From: Microbaculum marinisediminis
Lineage (GTDB): Bacteria > Pseudomonadota > Alphaproteobacteria > Rhizobiales > Tepidamorphaceae
DNA: 64,000 bases
NCBI RefSeq assembly: GCF_025397915.1
Contig: NZ_JALIDZ010000003.1
Coordinates: 506,501 to 570,500 of the forward strand
Direction: 5' to 3'
Shown piece after piece: positions 1 through 8,817 of this stretch (positions within the stretch are counted from its first letter, which is position 1; every line of letters begins with the position of its first letter). The notes under the pieces were generated by a model that worked only from the letters and a program-made list of their open reading frames with translations, ran no database searches and was not told the DNA's origin. The position numbers were made by a program, and so were the translations under genes.

Positions 1-386
1 GGCGGGACGATTTCGACTACGGTGCGATCAAGCTCGACTGCAATATCGGCAAAAGGGTGGGGCACCTCGGCTTCTTCTGGAAGCGTGGCTCCCTTAACGG
101 TATGCGGACCATCATCACCGGTTTCCCGGGCGATAAAGAGCTGACCATGTGGCGCAGCAAGGGGCGCGTGAAGGTGACCCAGCGGCGGCGTGTGTTCTAC
201 AAGAACGACACGACCGGCGGCATGAGCGGATCGCCCGTCTATCGCTGGAGGAAAGGCTGCGATGGCTTTTGCGCCATGGCGATCCACGCCTACGGCACCT
301 ACAATGGCCCTCCCTACAGCACCAACAATCACGGCACGCGCATCACCAGGGCCGTGTACCGGAACCTTCGGAAATGGAGACGGTGA
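1..386 (+). CDS. V8-like (S1B) serine protease, 3' end
   Basis: The reading frame is already open at base 3, so the 5' part with the His and Asp of the triad lies mostly outside the window. The visible 128 residues have the trypsin-fold C-terminal half: a hydrophobic ITGFPGD strand and then the catalytic serine motif GGMSGSPVY, typical of V8/glutamyl endopeptidase-like enzymes. A run of basic residues ends the protein. Its TGA overlaps the likely GTG start of the next gene, which suggests translational coupling. Members of this family are usually secreted; the signal peptide cannot be checked here. Substrate is unknown. Confidence 0.75.
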   Translation, partial: RDDFDYGAIKLDCNIGKRVGHLGFFWKRGSLNGMRTIITGFPGDKELTMWRSKGRVKVTQRRRVFYKNDTTGGMSGSPVYRWRKGCDGFCAMAIHAYGTYNGPPYSTNNHGTRITRAVYRNLRKWRR

Positions 387-886
387 GGGGATCGAGCGAC
401 AGCCGGGACCGGACGCGTCCGTCGCGTCCGGTCCATGAAATCGCTTCCGTGGCCCGTTTCCGCGGCGCGAGACAATCTCGCGTCCTTCCGGCGGTCGTGC
501 TTGCGCTGGTATTCGTTCCCGCGATCTTGACGGGAGGCGTGTCGGCCATGGCGAACAAGAACAAGCCCGTCTCCGCCAGCGAGGCCGGGGCCGGAGAGAC
601 TGGGAAGGAGGAGCCGGGATTGCGGACGGGCGTCGTCGGAACGGTCCGTTCGCCGGATGGCGAGCCGGTTTCCGGCGCCGTCATCGTCGCGCGATCGCTC
701 GATACACCGACGAAAGCGATCCCCGAGATCGCCATCGTGACCAATGAGCACGGTTCCTTCGCCTGGCCGTTGCGGCCGGGCCGTTATGAGCTGGCGCCGA
801 TGCTCGACGGCCGGCGCGGCGACTTTCTCCCGGTTACCGTGGCACCAAAATCCGTCACCCGGCTCGATCTGGTCTTTGCGCGATAG
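383..886 (+). CDS. small exported carboxypeptidase-regulatory-like domain protein
   Basis: The C-terminal 75 residues form a beta-sandwich of the CarboxypepD_reg type: GVVGTVRSPDGEPVSGAV, then a strand containing TNEHGSFAWPLRPGRYEL. A hydrophobic segment (VLPAVVLALVFVPAILTGGVSA) after a basic stretch looks like a signal peptide. Two starts are plausible: GTG at 383, preceded by GGAG and overlapping the protease stop as GTGA, or GTG at 449, which gives a signal peptide of normal length. I use 383 because of its ribosome binding site. The longer open frame further upstream is antiparallel to nothing but overlaps the protease in another frame and is not used. Function unknown; the pairing with a protease suggests a secreted partner. 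Confidence 0.55.
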   Translation: MRGSSDSRDRTRPSRPVHEIASVARFRGARQSRVLPAVVLALVFVPAILTGGVSAMANKNKPVSASEAGAGETGKEEPGLRTGVVGTVRSPDGEPVSGAVIVARSLDTPTKAIPEIAIVTNEHGSFAWPLRPGRYELAPMLDGRRGDFLPVTVAPKSVTRLDLVFAR

Positions 887-918
887 GACCGATCTTCGGC
901 GTCATCTGGCTGTCGTCT

Positions 919-1056
919 TTTCGCAAGGGCGAAATTGCACATCCAAACATGTGGAAGCCCGTCGCTCCTGTTTGTCACGTTACGGTTTTGTGACACTATG
1001 GCGACAGGAAGCCGCGTGCGGAATGGCGCGCGTGCCGACAGAGGGAGAACAAGCAG
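919..1056 (+). promoter_or_regulatory. leader of the ABC importer with an inverted repeat over a putative promoter
   Basis: TGTCAC at 973-978 and GTGACA at 990-995 form a perfect 6-bp inverted repeat with an 11-base spacer. A TTGTCA (972-977) and a CACTAT (994-999), 16 bases apart, could be the -35 and -10. An operator covering the promoter is the simplest reading. A small hairpin (tttcgc/gcgaaa, 919-934) lies further upstream. The start codon of the importer gene at 1057 follows an AGGGAG-like ribosome site. No regulator gene is adjacent, so the binding protein is unknown. Confidence 0.35.
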
Positions 1057-2106
1057 ATGAACGGGACTATCGCACATCGCGGCACCTTCAAGCGGGCCGC
1101 AAGGACGGCGGCGGGCCTCGTGCTCGGTGCCATGCTGTTCGCGGGCACCGGCGGCAGCGCGGACGCGGGCAAGATCACCGTCTACACCTCATACGAAGAA
1201 GACGAACTCGCCGCGTTCCTCGAGGCGATGCAGGCGGACCTGCCCGATGTCGAGGTCGACGTCCTGCGTCTCTCGACCGGGGACCTGCGGGCGCGGATGC
1301 TGGCGGAAGCCGACAATCCGAAGCACGACGTGATCTGGGGCTGGGCGGCGACCGCGATGGTCGATCCGCGCATCATGGCGATGCTGGAGCCGTATTCGCC
1401 GGCGGACATCGACAAGGTGCCGGCGCGCTTCCGCGACAAGGACGGCAACTGGTTCGCCACCACCGGCTACATGGGCGCCTTCTGCGTCAACAACGAGGAG
1501 ATGGCGAAGGACAACCTGCCGATGCCGTCGTCCTGGCAGGACCTGATCAAGCCTGAATACGAGGGCAAGCTCGTCATGCCGAACCCGGCGAGCTCCGGCA
1601 CCGGCTACCTGCACGTCGCCTCGATCCTGCAGATGATGGGCGAGGAGAAGGGCTGGGAGTATCTCGACGCGCTCGACAAGAACATGGACCAGTACATCAA
1701 GTCCGGTTCGAAGCCGTGCAACGCGGCGAGCGCCGGCGAATTCGCCATCGGCATCTCGTTCGCGCTGCGCGCCATCAAGAATATCGACGAGGGCTATCCG
1801 ATCACCATGGTGATCCCGAGCGAGGGCGCGGGCCACGAGCTCGAGGCCAATGCGCTGATGAAGACCTCGCAGAACAAGGACGACGCCAAGAAGTTCCTCG
1901 ACTGGACCGTCTCCAAGAACGCCGAGGCCGAATACAACAAGTGGAAGTCGATCGTGACCATGCAGGGCCGCGACATGCCGGAGAAGTTCAAGAACGCCGG
2001 CCTGCCGGACGATATCTCCACGGTACTGTTCGAGGTCGACTACGCGTGGGCCGCCGAGAACCACGATCGCATCATCGCCGAATGGCAGAAGCGCTACGAG
2101 CAGTGA
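1057..2106 (+). CDS. ABC importer substrate-binding protein, Fe(III)/2-aminoethylphosphonate class
   Basis: A 349-residue periplasmic binding protein. A basic n-region and hydrophobic core end at GGSADA, so cleavage is likely after about residue 37, giving a mature start of GKITVYTSYEEDE. The mature fold begins like the FbpA / PhnS family (ITVYTSY, then a WGWAA segment, then SSWQDLIKPEYEGKLVMPNP and SSGTGYLH). The sequence best fits the group annotated as putative 2-aminoethylphosphonate binding proteins, but I cannot separate this from ferric-iron or polyamine-like substrates by eye. It leads an operon with the ATPase and fused permease downstream. No phosphonatase or AEP transaminase gene is nearby to support the substrate. 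Confidence 0.8.
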   Translation: MNGTIAHRGTFKRAARTAAGLVLGAMLFAGTGGSADAGKITVYTSYEEDELAAFLEAMQADLPDVEVDVLRLSTGDLRARMLAEADNPKHDVIWGWAATAMVDPRIMAMLEPYSPADIDKVPARFRDKDGNWFATTGYMGAFCVNNEEMAKDNLPMPSSWQDLIKPEYEGKLVMPNPASSGTGYLHVASILQMMGEEKGWEYLDALDKNMDQYIKSGSKPCNAASAGEFAIGISFALRAIKNIDEGYPITMVIPSEGAGHELEANALMKTSQNKDDAKKFLDWTVSKNAEAEYNKWKSIVTMQGRDMPEKFKNAGLPDDISTVLFEVDYAWAAENHDRIIAEWQKRYEQ

Positions 2107-2161
2107 TCTGCCCCCGGGGGACGGCGAAACCGTCCCCCGATTTTCTTCTGGGCCGGGGGGT

Positions 2162-3160
2162 ATGATGTTTCTCAGTTTGCGTGGCGTCACCAAGCGCTTT
2201 GGCGCCGTGGTGGCGGTCGATCATGTCGATCTCGATCTCGCGGAGGGCGAGTTCGTCTGTTTTCTCGGTCCGTCCGGATGCGGAAAGACGACCCTGCTAC
2301 GGCTCGTCGCGGGGCTGGAAGTGCTCGACGAGGGCGAGATCCTTCTAGAGGGCGACGATCTTGCCGGGCTGCCGGCCCGGAAGCGCAATTTCGGGGTCGT
2401 CTTCCAGTCCTATTCGCTGTTTCCCAACATGACGGTGGCGCGCAACATCGCCTACGGCCTCGAATGCCGGAAATGGGAGCGGGCCCGCATCGAAGCGCGG
2501 GTCGCGGAGATGCTCGACGTCGTCCATCTCGGCCAACATGCCGACAAGCTTCCCCACGAACTGTCCGGCGGCATGCAGCAGCGCGTCGCGCTGGCCAGGG
2601 CGCTGGCGCCGGAGCCGGCGGTGCTGCTCCTCGACGAGCCGCTGTCGGCCCTCGACGCCAAGGTGCGCGAGTCCCTGCGCGGCGAGATCCGCGAGCTGCA
2701 GCAGCGGCTCGGCATCACCACGATCATGGTCACGCACGACCAGGACGAGGCGATGGAAATGGCCGACCGCATCGTGGTCATGAACCGCGGTCGCATCGAG
2801 CAGATCGGGACCGCAGAGGATCTCTACTGGAGCCCGGAGACGCGGTTCGTCGGCGAGTTCATCGGCCGGTTGAACATCCTGGACGATCCGGACCTGCGCG
2901 CCGGTCTCGATGCGGGCGGAAACGACGCGGTCCTGGCCATCCGGCCGGAGCATGTGGCGATCGCCGATAGCGGGTCGCTCGAAGGTACGGTCCATCGGGT
3001 CGCGTTTCTCGGCAACACCATGCGGCTCGGCGTCGAAACCAAGGGGCAGAACCTCGAGATCGAGGTGCATGGGCGGCGCAGGCGGCTGGCGGTCGGCGAC
3101 CGGGTCCGTTTCGACCTGCCTCCCGACCGCATCTGCCGGCTCGCGGCCGCGCCGGCATGA
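2162..3160 (+). CDS. ABC importer ATP-binding protein
   Basis: A 332-residue nucleotide-binding subunit. Walker A GPSGCGKT is at residues 36-43, Q-loop FQSYSLFP about 81-88, signature LSGGMQQ at 134-140, Walker B VLLLDEP at 154-160, and the H-loop follows in MVTHDQDEA. The C-terminal third is a TOBE-like regulatory domain (AIRPEHVAIADSG). It belongs to the Fbp/Pot/AEP group of importer ATPases. The start ATG follows a GGGGGG ribosome site 55 bases after the binding-protein gene; a second ATG lies one codon downstream. Its stop overlaps the permease start as ATGA, implying co-translation. Confidence 0.9.
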   Translation: MMFLSLRGVTKRFGAVVAVDHVDLDLAEGEFVCFLGPSGCGKTTLLRLVAGLEVLDEGEILLEGDDLAGLPARKRNFGVVFQSYSLFPNMTVARNIAYGLECRKWERARIEARVAEMLDVVHLGQHADKLPHELSGGMQQRVALARALAPEPAVLLLDEPLSALDAKVRESLRGEIRELQQRLGITTIMVTHDQDEAMEMADRIVVMNRGRIEQIGTAEDLYWSPETRFVGEFIGRLNILDDPDLRAGLDAGGNDAVLAIRPEHVAIADSGSLEGTVHRVAFLGNTMRLGVETKGQNLEIEVHGRRRRLAVGDRVRFDLPPDRICRLAAAPA

Positions 3161-4833
3161 GCGTGTCTTCCGCGCCGAACGCGCCTGCGCGCTCCATGGA
3201 CGCCGACCGCGTGTTCGGCACGTTCATGGTCGCGGCGACCGGGCTGCTGCTCGTCGTCTTCGTGCTGGTGCCGCTCTGGGCGATCCTGAAGAATTCCTTC
3301 GTTACGCCCGACGGGATCGGTCTTGCGAATTTCGTTCGTTATTTTACGGACGCCCGCTTCATCGGCATCGTCGGCAATACGTTCGAGGTCGGCCTGAGCG
3401 TCACCGCGACGACCCTCGTCCTTGCCTACGGTTTCGCCTACGCGATGCAGCGAAGTTGCATGCCGTTTAAGCCCGTGCTGCGGATCATCGCACTGCTGCC
3501 GGTGTTCTCTCCCTCGCTGGTGCAGGCGCTCGGCCTGCAGTTCCTGCTCGGGCGCAACGGTTTCATCAACCGGACTTTCGGAACCGAGATCGACATATAC
3601 GGTTTCTGGGGCATCTATATCGCCGATGTCGTCTACGCGTTTCCGCACGCCTTCCTGATCCTGAGCACCGCGCTCGCGGTCGCCGACGCGCGTATGTACG
3701 AGTCCGCGGAAAGTCTCGGGGCGAGTCCGTGGCGCATCTTCAGGACCGTGACGTTGCCCGGCACCCGTTACGGCCTCGCCTCCGCCGCCTTCGTGGTCTT
3801 CACGATCGTCATCACCGATTTCGGCAATCCGGTCGTCATCGGCGGCAACTACTCGGTCCTCGCCGTCGAGATCTACAACCAGGTCTCCGGTCAGGCCAAT
3901 TTCGCGATGGGCGCGGTGATAGGCGTAATCCTGCTGCTGCCGGCCGCGCTGGCCGTCATGGGCGAGAAGTGGATCGCGCGGCGGCAGTTCGCGTCGCTGA
4001 CTTCGCAATCGGTGCCGCTCGTGCCCAAACCGCAGCGCGGCCGCGATCTCGCCTGGTTCGTCTATTCGCTCGTCGTCGCCGCCGGAATCCTGTCGCTGGT
4101 CGCGATCGTCATCTACGCGAGTTTCGTCAGGCTGTGGCCCTACAACCTGACGCTGACCCTGCGCCATTACGCGTTCGATGTGCAGAACGGCATCGAACCG
4201 CTGTGGACGAGCATCTACGTGGCGATCGTCACGGCGCTTCTGTCGGTCGTCTTCGTCACCGGGGCGGCCTATGCGAACCACGCGTTCCCGAACCGGGCCT
4301 CGCGGTTCGTCTACTTCCTCGCGATCCTGCCGGCGGCGGTGCCGGGCATGGTGCTCGGCCTCGGCTACGTGCTCGCGTTCAACACGCCGGGCCAGCCGGT
4401 CTACCTGATCTACGACACGATCCTGATCATCGCCGTCTGCAATCTCTATCACTACCACGCGCAGGGCTTCCTGCTCGCGACGACCAACATCAAGCAGATC
4501 TCCTCGACCTTCGACGAGGCCTCCTCGACGCTCGGCGCGACCAAGGCGACGACGGTAAGGCGGATCATTCTGCCGATGATCTGGCCGACGGTGCTCGGCG
4601 TCGGCGTGTTCTTCTTCATGCGCGCGATGGTGACCCTGTCGGCGGTGATCTTCCTGATCACGCCGTCGACGCAGCTTGCCGCCGTCTCGGTGCTTTATCT
4701 CGATGATCGCGGCGCGCTGAACCAGGCCGCCGCCTTCGCAGTGTGCATCATGGCCACGGTCGTGGCGTTCCTGCTCGTGGCGCAGCTCATCCTGAGGCTG
4801 GCCGGCGTGCGCGGCGTCAGCCTGGTTCGCTGA
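3157..4833 (+). CDS. ABC importer permease, two fused modules
   Basis: At 558 residues this is a double-length permease with two BPD_transp_1 modules in one chain, as in FbpB and the AEP-type permeases. Each half has about six membrane segments. EAA-loop-like sequences appear in both halves (ESAESLGASPWRIFRTVTLPG near residues 180-200; DEASSTLGATKATTVRRIILP near 450-470), where the ATPase docks. It starts in an ATGA overlap with the ATPase gene and ends 23 bases from the convergent end of cobS. With the binding protein and ATPase it makes a complete inner-membrane importer. Confidence 0.88.
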   Translation: MSVSSAPNAPARSMDADRVFGTFMVAATGLLLVVFVLVPLWAILKNSFVTPDGIGLANFVRYFTDARFIGIVGNTFEVGLSVTATTLVLAYGFAYAMQRSCMPFKPVLRIIALLPVFSPSLVQALGLQFLLGRNGFINRTFGTEIDIYGFWGIYIADVVYAFPHAFLILSTALAVADARMYESAESLGASPWRIFRTVTLPGTRYGLASAAFVVFTIVITDFGNPVVIGGNYSVLAVEIYNQVSGQANFAMGAVIGVILLLPAALAVMGEKWIARRQFASLTSQSVPLVPKPQRGRDLAWFVYSLVVAAGILSLVAIVIYASFVRLWPYNLTLTLRHYAFDVQNGIEPLWTSIYVAIVTALLSVVFVTGAAYANHAFPNRASRFVYFLAILPAAVPGMVLGLGYVLAFNTPGQPVYLIYDTILIIAVCNLYHYHAQGFLLATTNIKQISSTFDEASSTLGATKATTVRRIILPMIWPTVLGVGVFFFMRAMVTLSAVIFLITPSTQLAAVSVLYLDDRGALNQAAAFAVCIMATVVAFLLVAQLILRLAGVRGVSLVR

Positions 4834-4856
4834 CTGGGGGCAGGCCGCGAACCGGG

Positions 4857-5612
4857 TCAGGCCGCGATCGCGACGATGGCCGTCAGCGCGGCGCATTCGG
4901 CGGCGATGCCCGCCGCACCGACGACGTCGCCGGTCTGGCCGCCGATCTGCCGGATCGCCAGCACACCGACTGTGATCGCCGCGAGGCCGGCGAAGATTAT
5001 CGCCAGGATCGCCGCGCCGGGCGCCAGGACCAGGAATGCGATCAGGATCGCGATTGCCGCGGCTTCCGCCGCTGCCGATCCGTCCGGGCTGCCGACGCCG
5101 GCCGACAGGCCGTCGGTCCGGGCCGGATCGATGAGGCGCATGAACAGGCCCATGCCGCCACGCGACAGGGCCGCCGAGGCGACCAGCGCGCCGAGCACGG
5201 CGCCGGTCCCGGCGAGCGCGGAGATCGCGCCGAGGCGCAGCGCGAAGACAAGAACGAGCGCGATCACGCCGTAGCTGCCGATACGGCTGTCGCGCATGAT
5301 CTCGAGCTTGGCCTCCCGCGTTGCGCCGCCGCCGAACCCGTCCGCGGTATCGGCCAGGCCGTCCTCGTGCAGACCGCCGGTCGCGAGCACCATGGCGCCG
5401 AGTGCGACGGCCCCGGCGACCAGCGGCGTCACCCCGATGGAGGCAAGCAGCCAGTAAGCGAACCCGCCGATCAGGCCGACGACGACGCCGACCAGGGGAT
5501 AGGCCCAGACCGAACTGCCTGCGTCGGCATGGTCCGTGCCCGGCACGATACGCGCGACGGGCAATCGGGTGAGCAGTCCGAAGGCCGAGACGAGTTCGGA
5601 GAGACGCGACAT
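4857..5612 (-). CDS. cobS: adenosylcobinamide-GDP ribazoletransferase (cobalamin synthase)
   Basis: This membrane enzyme joins alpha-ribazole(-phosphate) to adenosylcobinamide-GDP, the last assembly step of cobalamin. The 251-residue protein is very hydrophobic with six or seven membrane segments. The family's acidic motif, GGLHEDGLADTADGF, is at residues 79-93. The start at 5612 (MSRLSELV) is chosen because it lies 4 bases after the cobT stop with AAGGGA upstream; the frame stays open further but that stretch is inside cobT. It is the last gene of the minus-strand cob series. Called cobV in Pseudomonas denitrificans nomenclature. Confidence 0.93.
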   Translation of the reverse strand: MSRLSELVSAFGLLTRLPVARIVPGTDHADAGSSVWAYPLVGVVVGLIGGFAYWLLASIGVTPLVAGAVALGAMVLATGGLHEDGLADTADGFGGGATREAKLEIMRDSRIGSYGVIALVLVFALRLGAISALAGTGAVLGALVASAALSRGGMGLFMRLIDPARTDGLSAGVGSPDGSAAAEAAAIAILIAFLVLAPGAAILAIIFAGLAAITVGVLAIRQIGGQTGDVVGAAGIAAECAALTAIVAIAA

Positions 5613-5616
5613 CGGG

Positions 5617-6633
5617 TCATCCCTTCCCGTCGACGCCGGCCTCGGCGAAGGTCGCCATGCCGGCATGGCAGGTGACCGCGGCACGCAGGATCGGGATCGC
5701 GACCGCCGCGCCCGACGCCTCGCCGAGCCGCATGCCGAGATCGATCAGCGGCGCCTTGCCCAGGGCTTCGGCGAGGCGGCGATGCCCGGGCTCGGCCGAA
5801 GCGTGGGCGACCAGCGCGTGGTCGAGGCCCCCTTCGGCGACCTTTGCCAGCGGAGCGGCCGCGGCGGTCGAGACGAAGCCGTCGAGAAGCACCGGAATAC
5901 CGTGCCTGCGGGCGGCGAGGACGGCGCCCAGCATTCCGGCGAGCTCGTAACCGCCGAGACACATCGCGGCCAGCAGGGGATCTGCGAGCGCGTCGGCATG
6001 GCGCGAAAGGCCGGCATCGATCGTGTCGCACTTGCGACGGAGCCCCTCGTCGTCCACACCGGTGCCGCGTCCCGCCCAGTGACGCCCGTCGCCGCCGAAC
6101 AGCGCGGCCGAGAGGGCGGCGGCGACCGTGGTGTTGCCGATACCCATTTCGCCGACGCACAGCAGGTCGATGTCCGGTGGAACAGCGTCGTAGCCCGCCG
6201 CGACGGCGGCGAGGAAACCGGCCTCGTCCATCGCCGGCCCGATGGTGAAGTCGGCTGTCGGCACGTCGAGATCGAAGGGAATTACAGTGAGGTCGGCACC
6301 GGCGGCCCGGCAAAGCTGGTTGATCGCCGCCCCGCCGGCATCGAAGTTCGCGACCATCTGGGCGGTGACGCTCGCCGGGAAGGCGGAGACGCCGCGCGCG
6401 GAGACGCCGTGATTGCCGGCGAAGACCAGCACCAGCACACGGTCGAGGAGGGGCATCGCCCGGCCCTGCCAGCGGGCCAGCCAGGCGGGAATATCCTCTA
6501 GACGGCCGAGACTTCCCGGCGGCTTGGTCAACTGGGTCTGCCGATCGATAACGACGGCTGCCGCCGCGTCGTCCGCTTCCGGCAGCTCGCGGCAGGCGGC
6601 GCGCAATTCGGCGAGCGAGGAAAACCGGCTCAT
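5617..6633 (-). CDS. cobT: nicotinate-nucleotide-dimethylbenzimidazole phosphoribosyltransferase
   Basis: Makes alpha-ribazole phosphate from nicotinate mononucleotide and 5,6-dimethylbenzimidazole for the lower ligand of cobalamin. The 338-residue length fits the family. Visible family motifs are TKPPGSLGRLE near residue 38, VFAGNHGVSARGVSAFP near 75, GEMGIGNTTVAAAL near 165, and GMRLGEASGAAVA near the C-terminus, whose Glu corresponds to the catalytic base. The ATG overlaps the cobB stop as ATGA. A much longer open frame through this region joins it to an unrelated shadow and is ignored. P. denitrificans name: cobU. Confidence 0.95.
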   Translation of the reverse strand: MSRFSSLAELRAACRELPEADDAAAAVVIDRQTQLTKPPGSLGRLEDIPAWLARWQGRAMPLLDRVLVLVFAGNHGVSARGVSAFPASVTAQMVANFDAGGAAINQLCRAAGADLTVIPFDLDVPTADFTIGPAMDEAGFLAAVAAGYDAVPPDIDLLCVGEMGIGNTTVAAALSAALFGGDGRHWAGRGTGVDDEGLRRKCDTIDAGLSRHADALADPLLAAMCLGGYELAGMLGAVLAARRHGIPVLLDGFVSTAAAAPLAKVAEGGLDHALVAHASAEPGHRRLAEALGKAPLIDLGMRLGEASGAAVAIPILRAAVTCHAGMATFAEAGVDGKG

Positions 6634-7946
6634 TTCAACTCCGCTATGGCATGGAAGAAGGTGCCGCTGACGCGACCGCGCCGCCCACCGGACGCTCCGA
6701 GATCGCGTCCCTGGCCGTCGATCAGGTCGGCAAGCGGTTCGTCGGATCCCGCCTCGATGACGGTGGCGTAGTGGAATTCGTGCCCGCGCAAGACGGCGCC
6801 GGCCGGGCCCGCCGGGCAATCGGCCATGAGTGTCGCCTGCCGGTATCCGAGGTTCATCTTGCGCTTCGCGAAGCTGGTCGCGTGGCTGAGCAGCCCGGTC
6901 ATCGTGTGGCGCGTGCCCTCGGCGTCCTCCAGGCCCTCGCCGAGCACCATGTAGCCGCCGCACTCGCCGTGAACGGGCTGGGCCTCGGCGAAGGCCTCCA
7001 GCCCGGAGCGGAACGCCGTGGCGGCGGCAAGCGCCCCGGCGTGCAGCTCGGGATATCCCCCCGGCAGCCAGCAGACATCGCAATCTGCCGGCGGCGCTTC
7101 GTCGGCCAGCGGCGAGAACGGGATGATCTCCGATCCGGCCCGGCGCCAGCCATCGGTGAGGTGCGGGTAGATGAAGGTGAAGGCGGCGTCGGAGGCCAGC
7201 GCGATGCGCTGTCCCGGTGGGCGGAGCGCGGGCGCCGCGTCGGCGGTGGTCGCGGTGATCGGACGGGCCGTATCGAGGATCAGGTCGAGATCGAGCCGTT
7301 CCTCGGCAAGGTCGGCGAGGCGATCGAGCAGTTTGTCGAGGTCGCCGTGCTCGCGCGCCTGTACCAGCCCGAGGTGGCGTTCGGGCAGGGTGATCGTCTG
7401 GTCGCGCATCATCGCGCCGGCGAGTGGCATGGCGATCTGCCGCATCGAGTCGGCAACCTGGGCGAGGTGGCGCTCGCTGGCGACCCGGTTGGCGATGACC
7501 GCGCCGATACGGACGTTTTCGTCCAGCGTCGCGAAGCCGTGCGCGATCGCCGCCGCCGACTGCGACTGGCCGGAAACGTCCATGACGAGCAGTACCGGCA
7601 GGTTCAGCCGTGCCGCGAGATCGGCGCCGGCGCCGCGCCGGCCGGGCGCGCCGGAAAGTCCGTCGAAGAGGCCCATCGACGCTTCGACGATCAGCAGATC
7701 GGCGTCGGCTGCCACGTCGGCTACCAGAGCGTCGATCAAATCGGGCGGCATCGCCCAAGTGTCGAGGTTGAAGCCCGTCGTCCCGCTGGCGGCGGCGTGG
7801 AAGGCCGGATCGATGTAGTCGGGGCCGGACTTGGCGGTGCGCACCCGGACGCCGCGCCGCCTGAGCGCGCCGATCAGGCCGAGCGTCACGGTCGTCTTGC
7901 CGGAGCCGGACCGCGGCGCGGCGACGATCAGTCCTTTCGCGGTCAT
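6630..7946 (-). CDS. cobB: cobyrinate a,c-diamide synthase (hydrogenobyrinate type)
   Basis: An ATP- and glutamine-dependent amidotransferase that amidates the a and c carboxylates of the corrin ring. The N-terminal synthetase domain has the P-loop APRSGSGKTT at residues 10-19. The C-terminal class I glutaminase-like domain has the nucleophile Cys329 in HGECGGYM and a His in the final GTFFHAIAEL. Length 438 fits the family. In the aerobic pathway the substrate is hydrogenobyrinic acid; CobN later inserts cobalt. Both ends overlap the neighbouring genes by ATGA, so it is part of a tightly coupled unit cobA-cobB-cobT-cobS. Confidence 0.95.
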   Translation of the reverse strand: MTAKGLIVAAPRSGSGKTTVTLGLIGALRRRGVRVRTAKSGPDYIDPAFHAAASGTTGFNLDTWAMPPDLIDALVADVAADADLLIVEASMGLFDGLSGAPGRRGAGADLAARLNLPVLLVMDVSGQSQSAAAIAHGFATLDENVRIGAVIANRVASERHLAQVADSMRQIAMPLAGAMMRDQTITLPERHLGLVQAREHGDLDKLLDRLADLAEERLDLDLILDTARPITATTADAAPALRPPGQRIALASDAAFTFIYPHLTDGWRRAGSEIIPFSPLADEAPPADCDVCWLPGGYPELHAGALAAATAFRSGLEAFAEAQPVHGECGGYMVLGEGLEDAEGTRHTMTGLLSHATSFAKRKMNLGYRQATLMADCPAGPAGAVLRGHEFHYATVIEAGSDEPLADLIDGQGRDLGASGGRRGRVSGTFFHAIAELK

Positions 7947-8755
7947 GGCAGGGTCTCCAGGATACGGGGCGCCAGCGCCAGCAACTGCTCGCGCACCGTG
8001 ACGATACCGCCGATCGCGACGATGGCGGGCGGATCCAACGCGGCGTCCTCGGCGTCGGCGGCGATGCGCGACAGGGTGGAGACCAGAACACGTTCTTCCG
8101 GCAGCGTCGCCGAAACGATGACGGCAGCCGGCGTGTCGGGGCGCAGACCGCCCTCGATCAGCGCGGCCGCGATCCGGTCCAGGGTCCTCATCGCCATGTA
8201 GAGGATGATCGGCTGTCCGGTCGCCGCCAGGGCCTTCCAGTCCAGTCCGTCCTCGGTATCGGCGCCGTGCCCGGTCGCCAGGATAACCGCCTGGTTGACG
8301 CCCCGGATCGTCGCCGGGATCGATGCGAGCGCGAGGCCCGCGAGCCCGGACGTGATGCCCGGGATGACGCGGAACGGGATCCGCTCGGCGGTCAGCGTCA
8401 GTGCCTCCTCGCCGCCGCGGCCGAAGACGAAGGGATCGCCGCCCTTGAGCCTGAGAACCCGCAGGTCCTGGCGCGCCAGCTCGACGAGGCGGCGGGTGAT
8501 GTCGACCTGGGTGGCCGAGGGCTTGCCGCCGCGCTTGCCCGCGAACTCCAGCCGCGCGCCGTCGCGGCAGAGATCGAGCACGCGGGCGTCGACCAGCGCG
8601 TCATGGACGACGACGTCGGCCTGGGCGAGGCCGGCGAGCGCACCGAGCGTCAAGTGGGAGGGATCGCCGGGGCCGGCGCCGGCAAGCCAGACATGGCCGG
8701 GCTCGAATACGGGCGCGCGTCCCATCAGGCGGTTGAGAAGATCGAGCGATGTCAT
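7943..8755 (-). CDS. cobA: uroporphyrinogen-III C-methyltransferase
   Basis: SAM-dependent enzyme that methylates uroporphyrinogen III at C2 and C7 to precorrin-2, the entry to the corrin branch. Family motifs: GAGPGDPSHLTL near the N-terminus, LKGGDPFVFGRGGEE, IPGITSG, and ATGHG. At 270 residues it is the stand-alone form without the CysG oxidase/ferrochelatase domain. I start at ATG 8755 (MTSLDLLNRL); a start 18 bases upstream is open. Its 5' end faces that of cbiD, with 62 bases between the chosen starts. The stop overlaps the cobB start as ATGA. Confidence 0.94.
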   Translation of the reverse strand: MTSLDLLNRLMGRAPVFEPGHVWLAGAGPGDPSHLTLGALAGLAQADVVVHDALVDARVLDLCRDGARLEFAGKRGGKPSATQVDITRRLVELARQDLRVLRLKGGDPFVFGRGGEEALTLTAERIPFRVIPGITSGLAGLALASIPATIRGVNQAVILATGHGADTEDGLDWKALAATGQPIILYMAMRTLDRIAAALIEGGLRPDTPAAVIVSATLPEERVLVSTLSRIAADAEDAALDPPAIVAIGGIVTVREQLLALAPRILETLP

Positions 8756-8817
8756 ATCGCTATTCCATTGCAAACGGGCCCGTGACAGGCCGGTGGCGAG
8801 GCGCTATCTGGCAGTTC

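Noticed and set aside
2824-4896. 690-codon open frame on minus under the importer permease
   Set aside because: It lies antisense to the permease and ATPase genes and shows only Arg/Asp/Gln-rich composition typical of high-GC shadow frames, with no domain.
5617-8091. Apparent long fusion ending in CobT
   Set aside because: The first 485 codons are a shadow of cobB; the CobT start and overlap with the cobB stop are clear at 6633.
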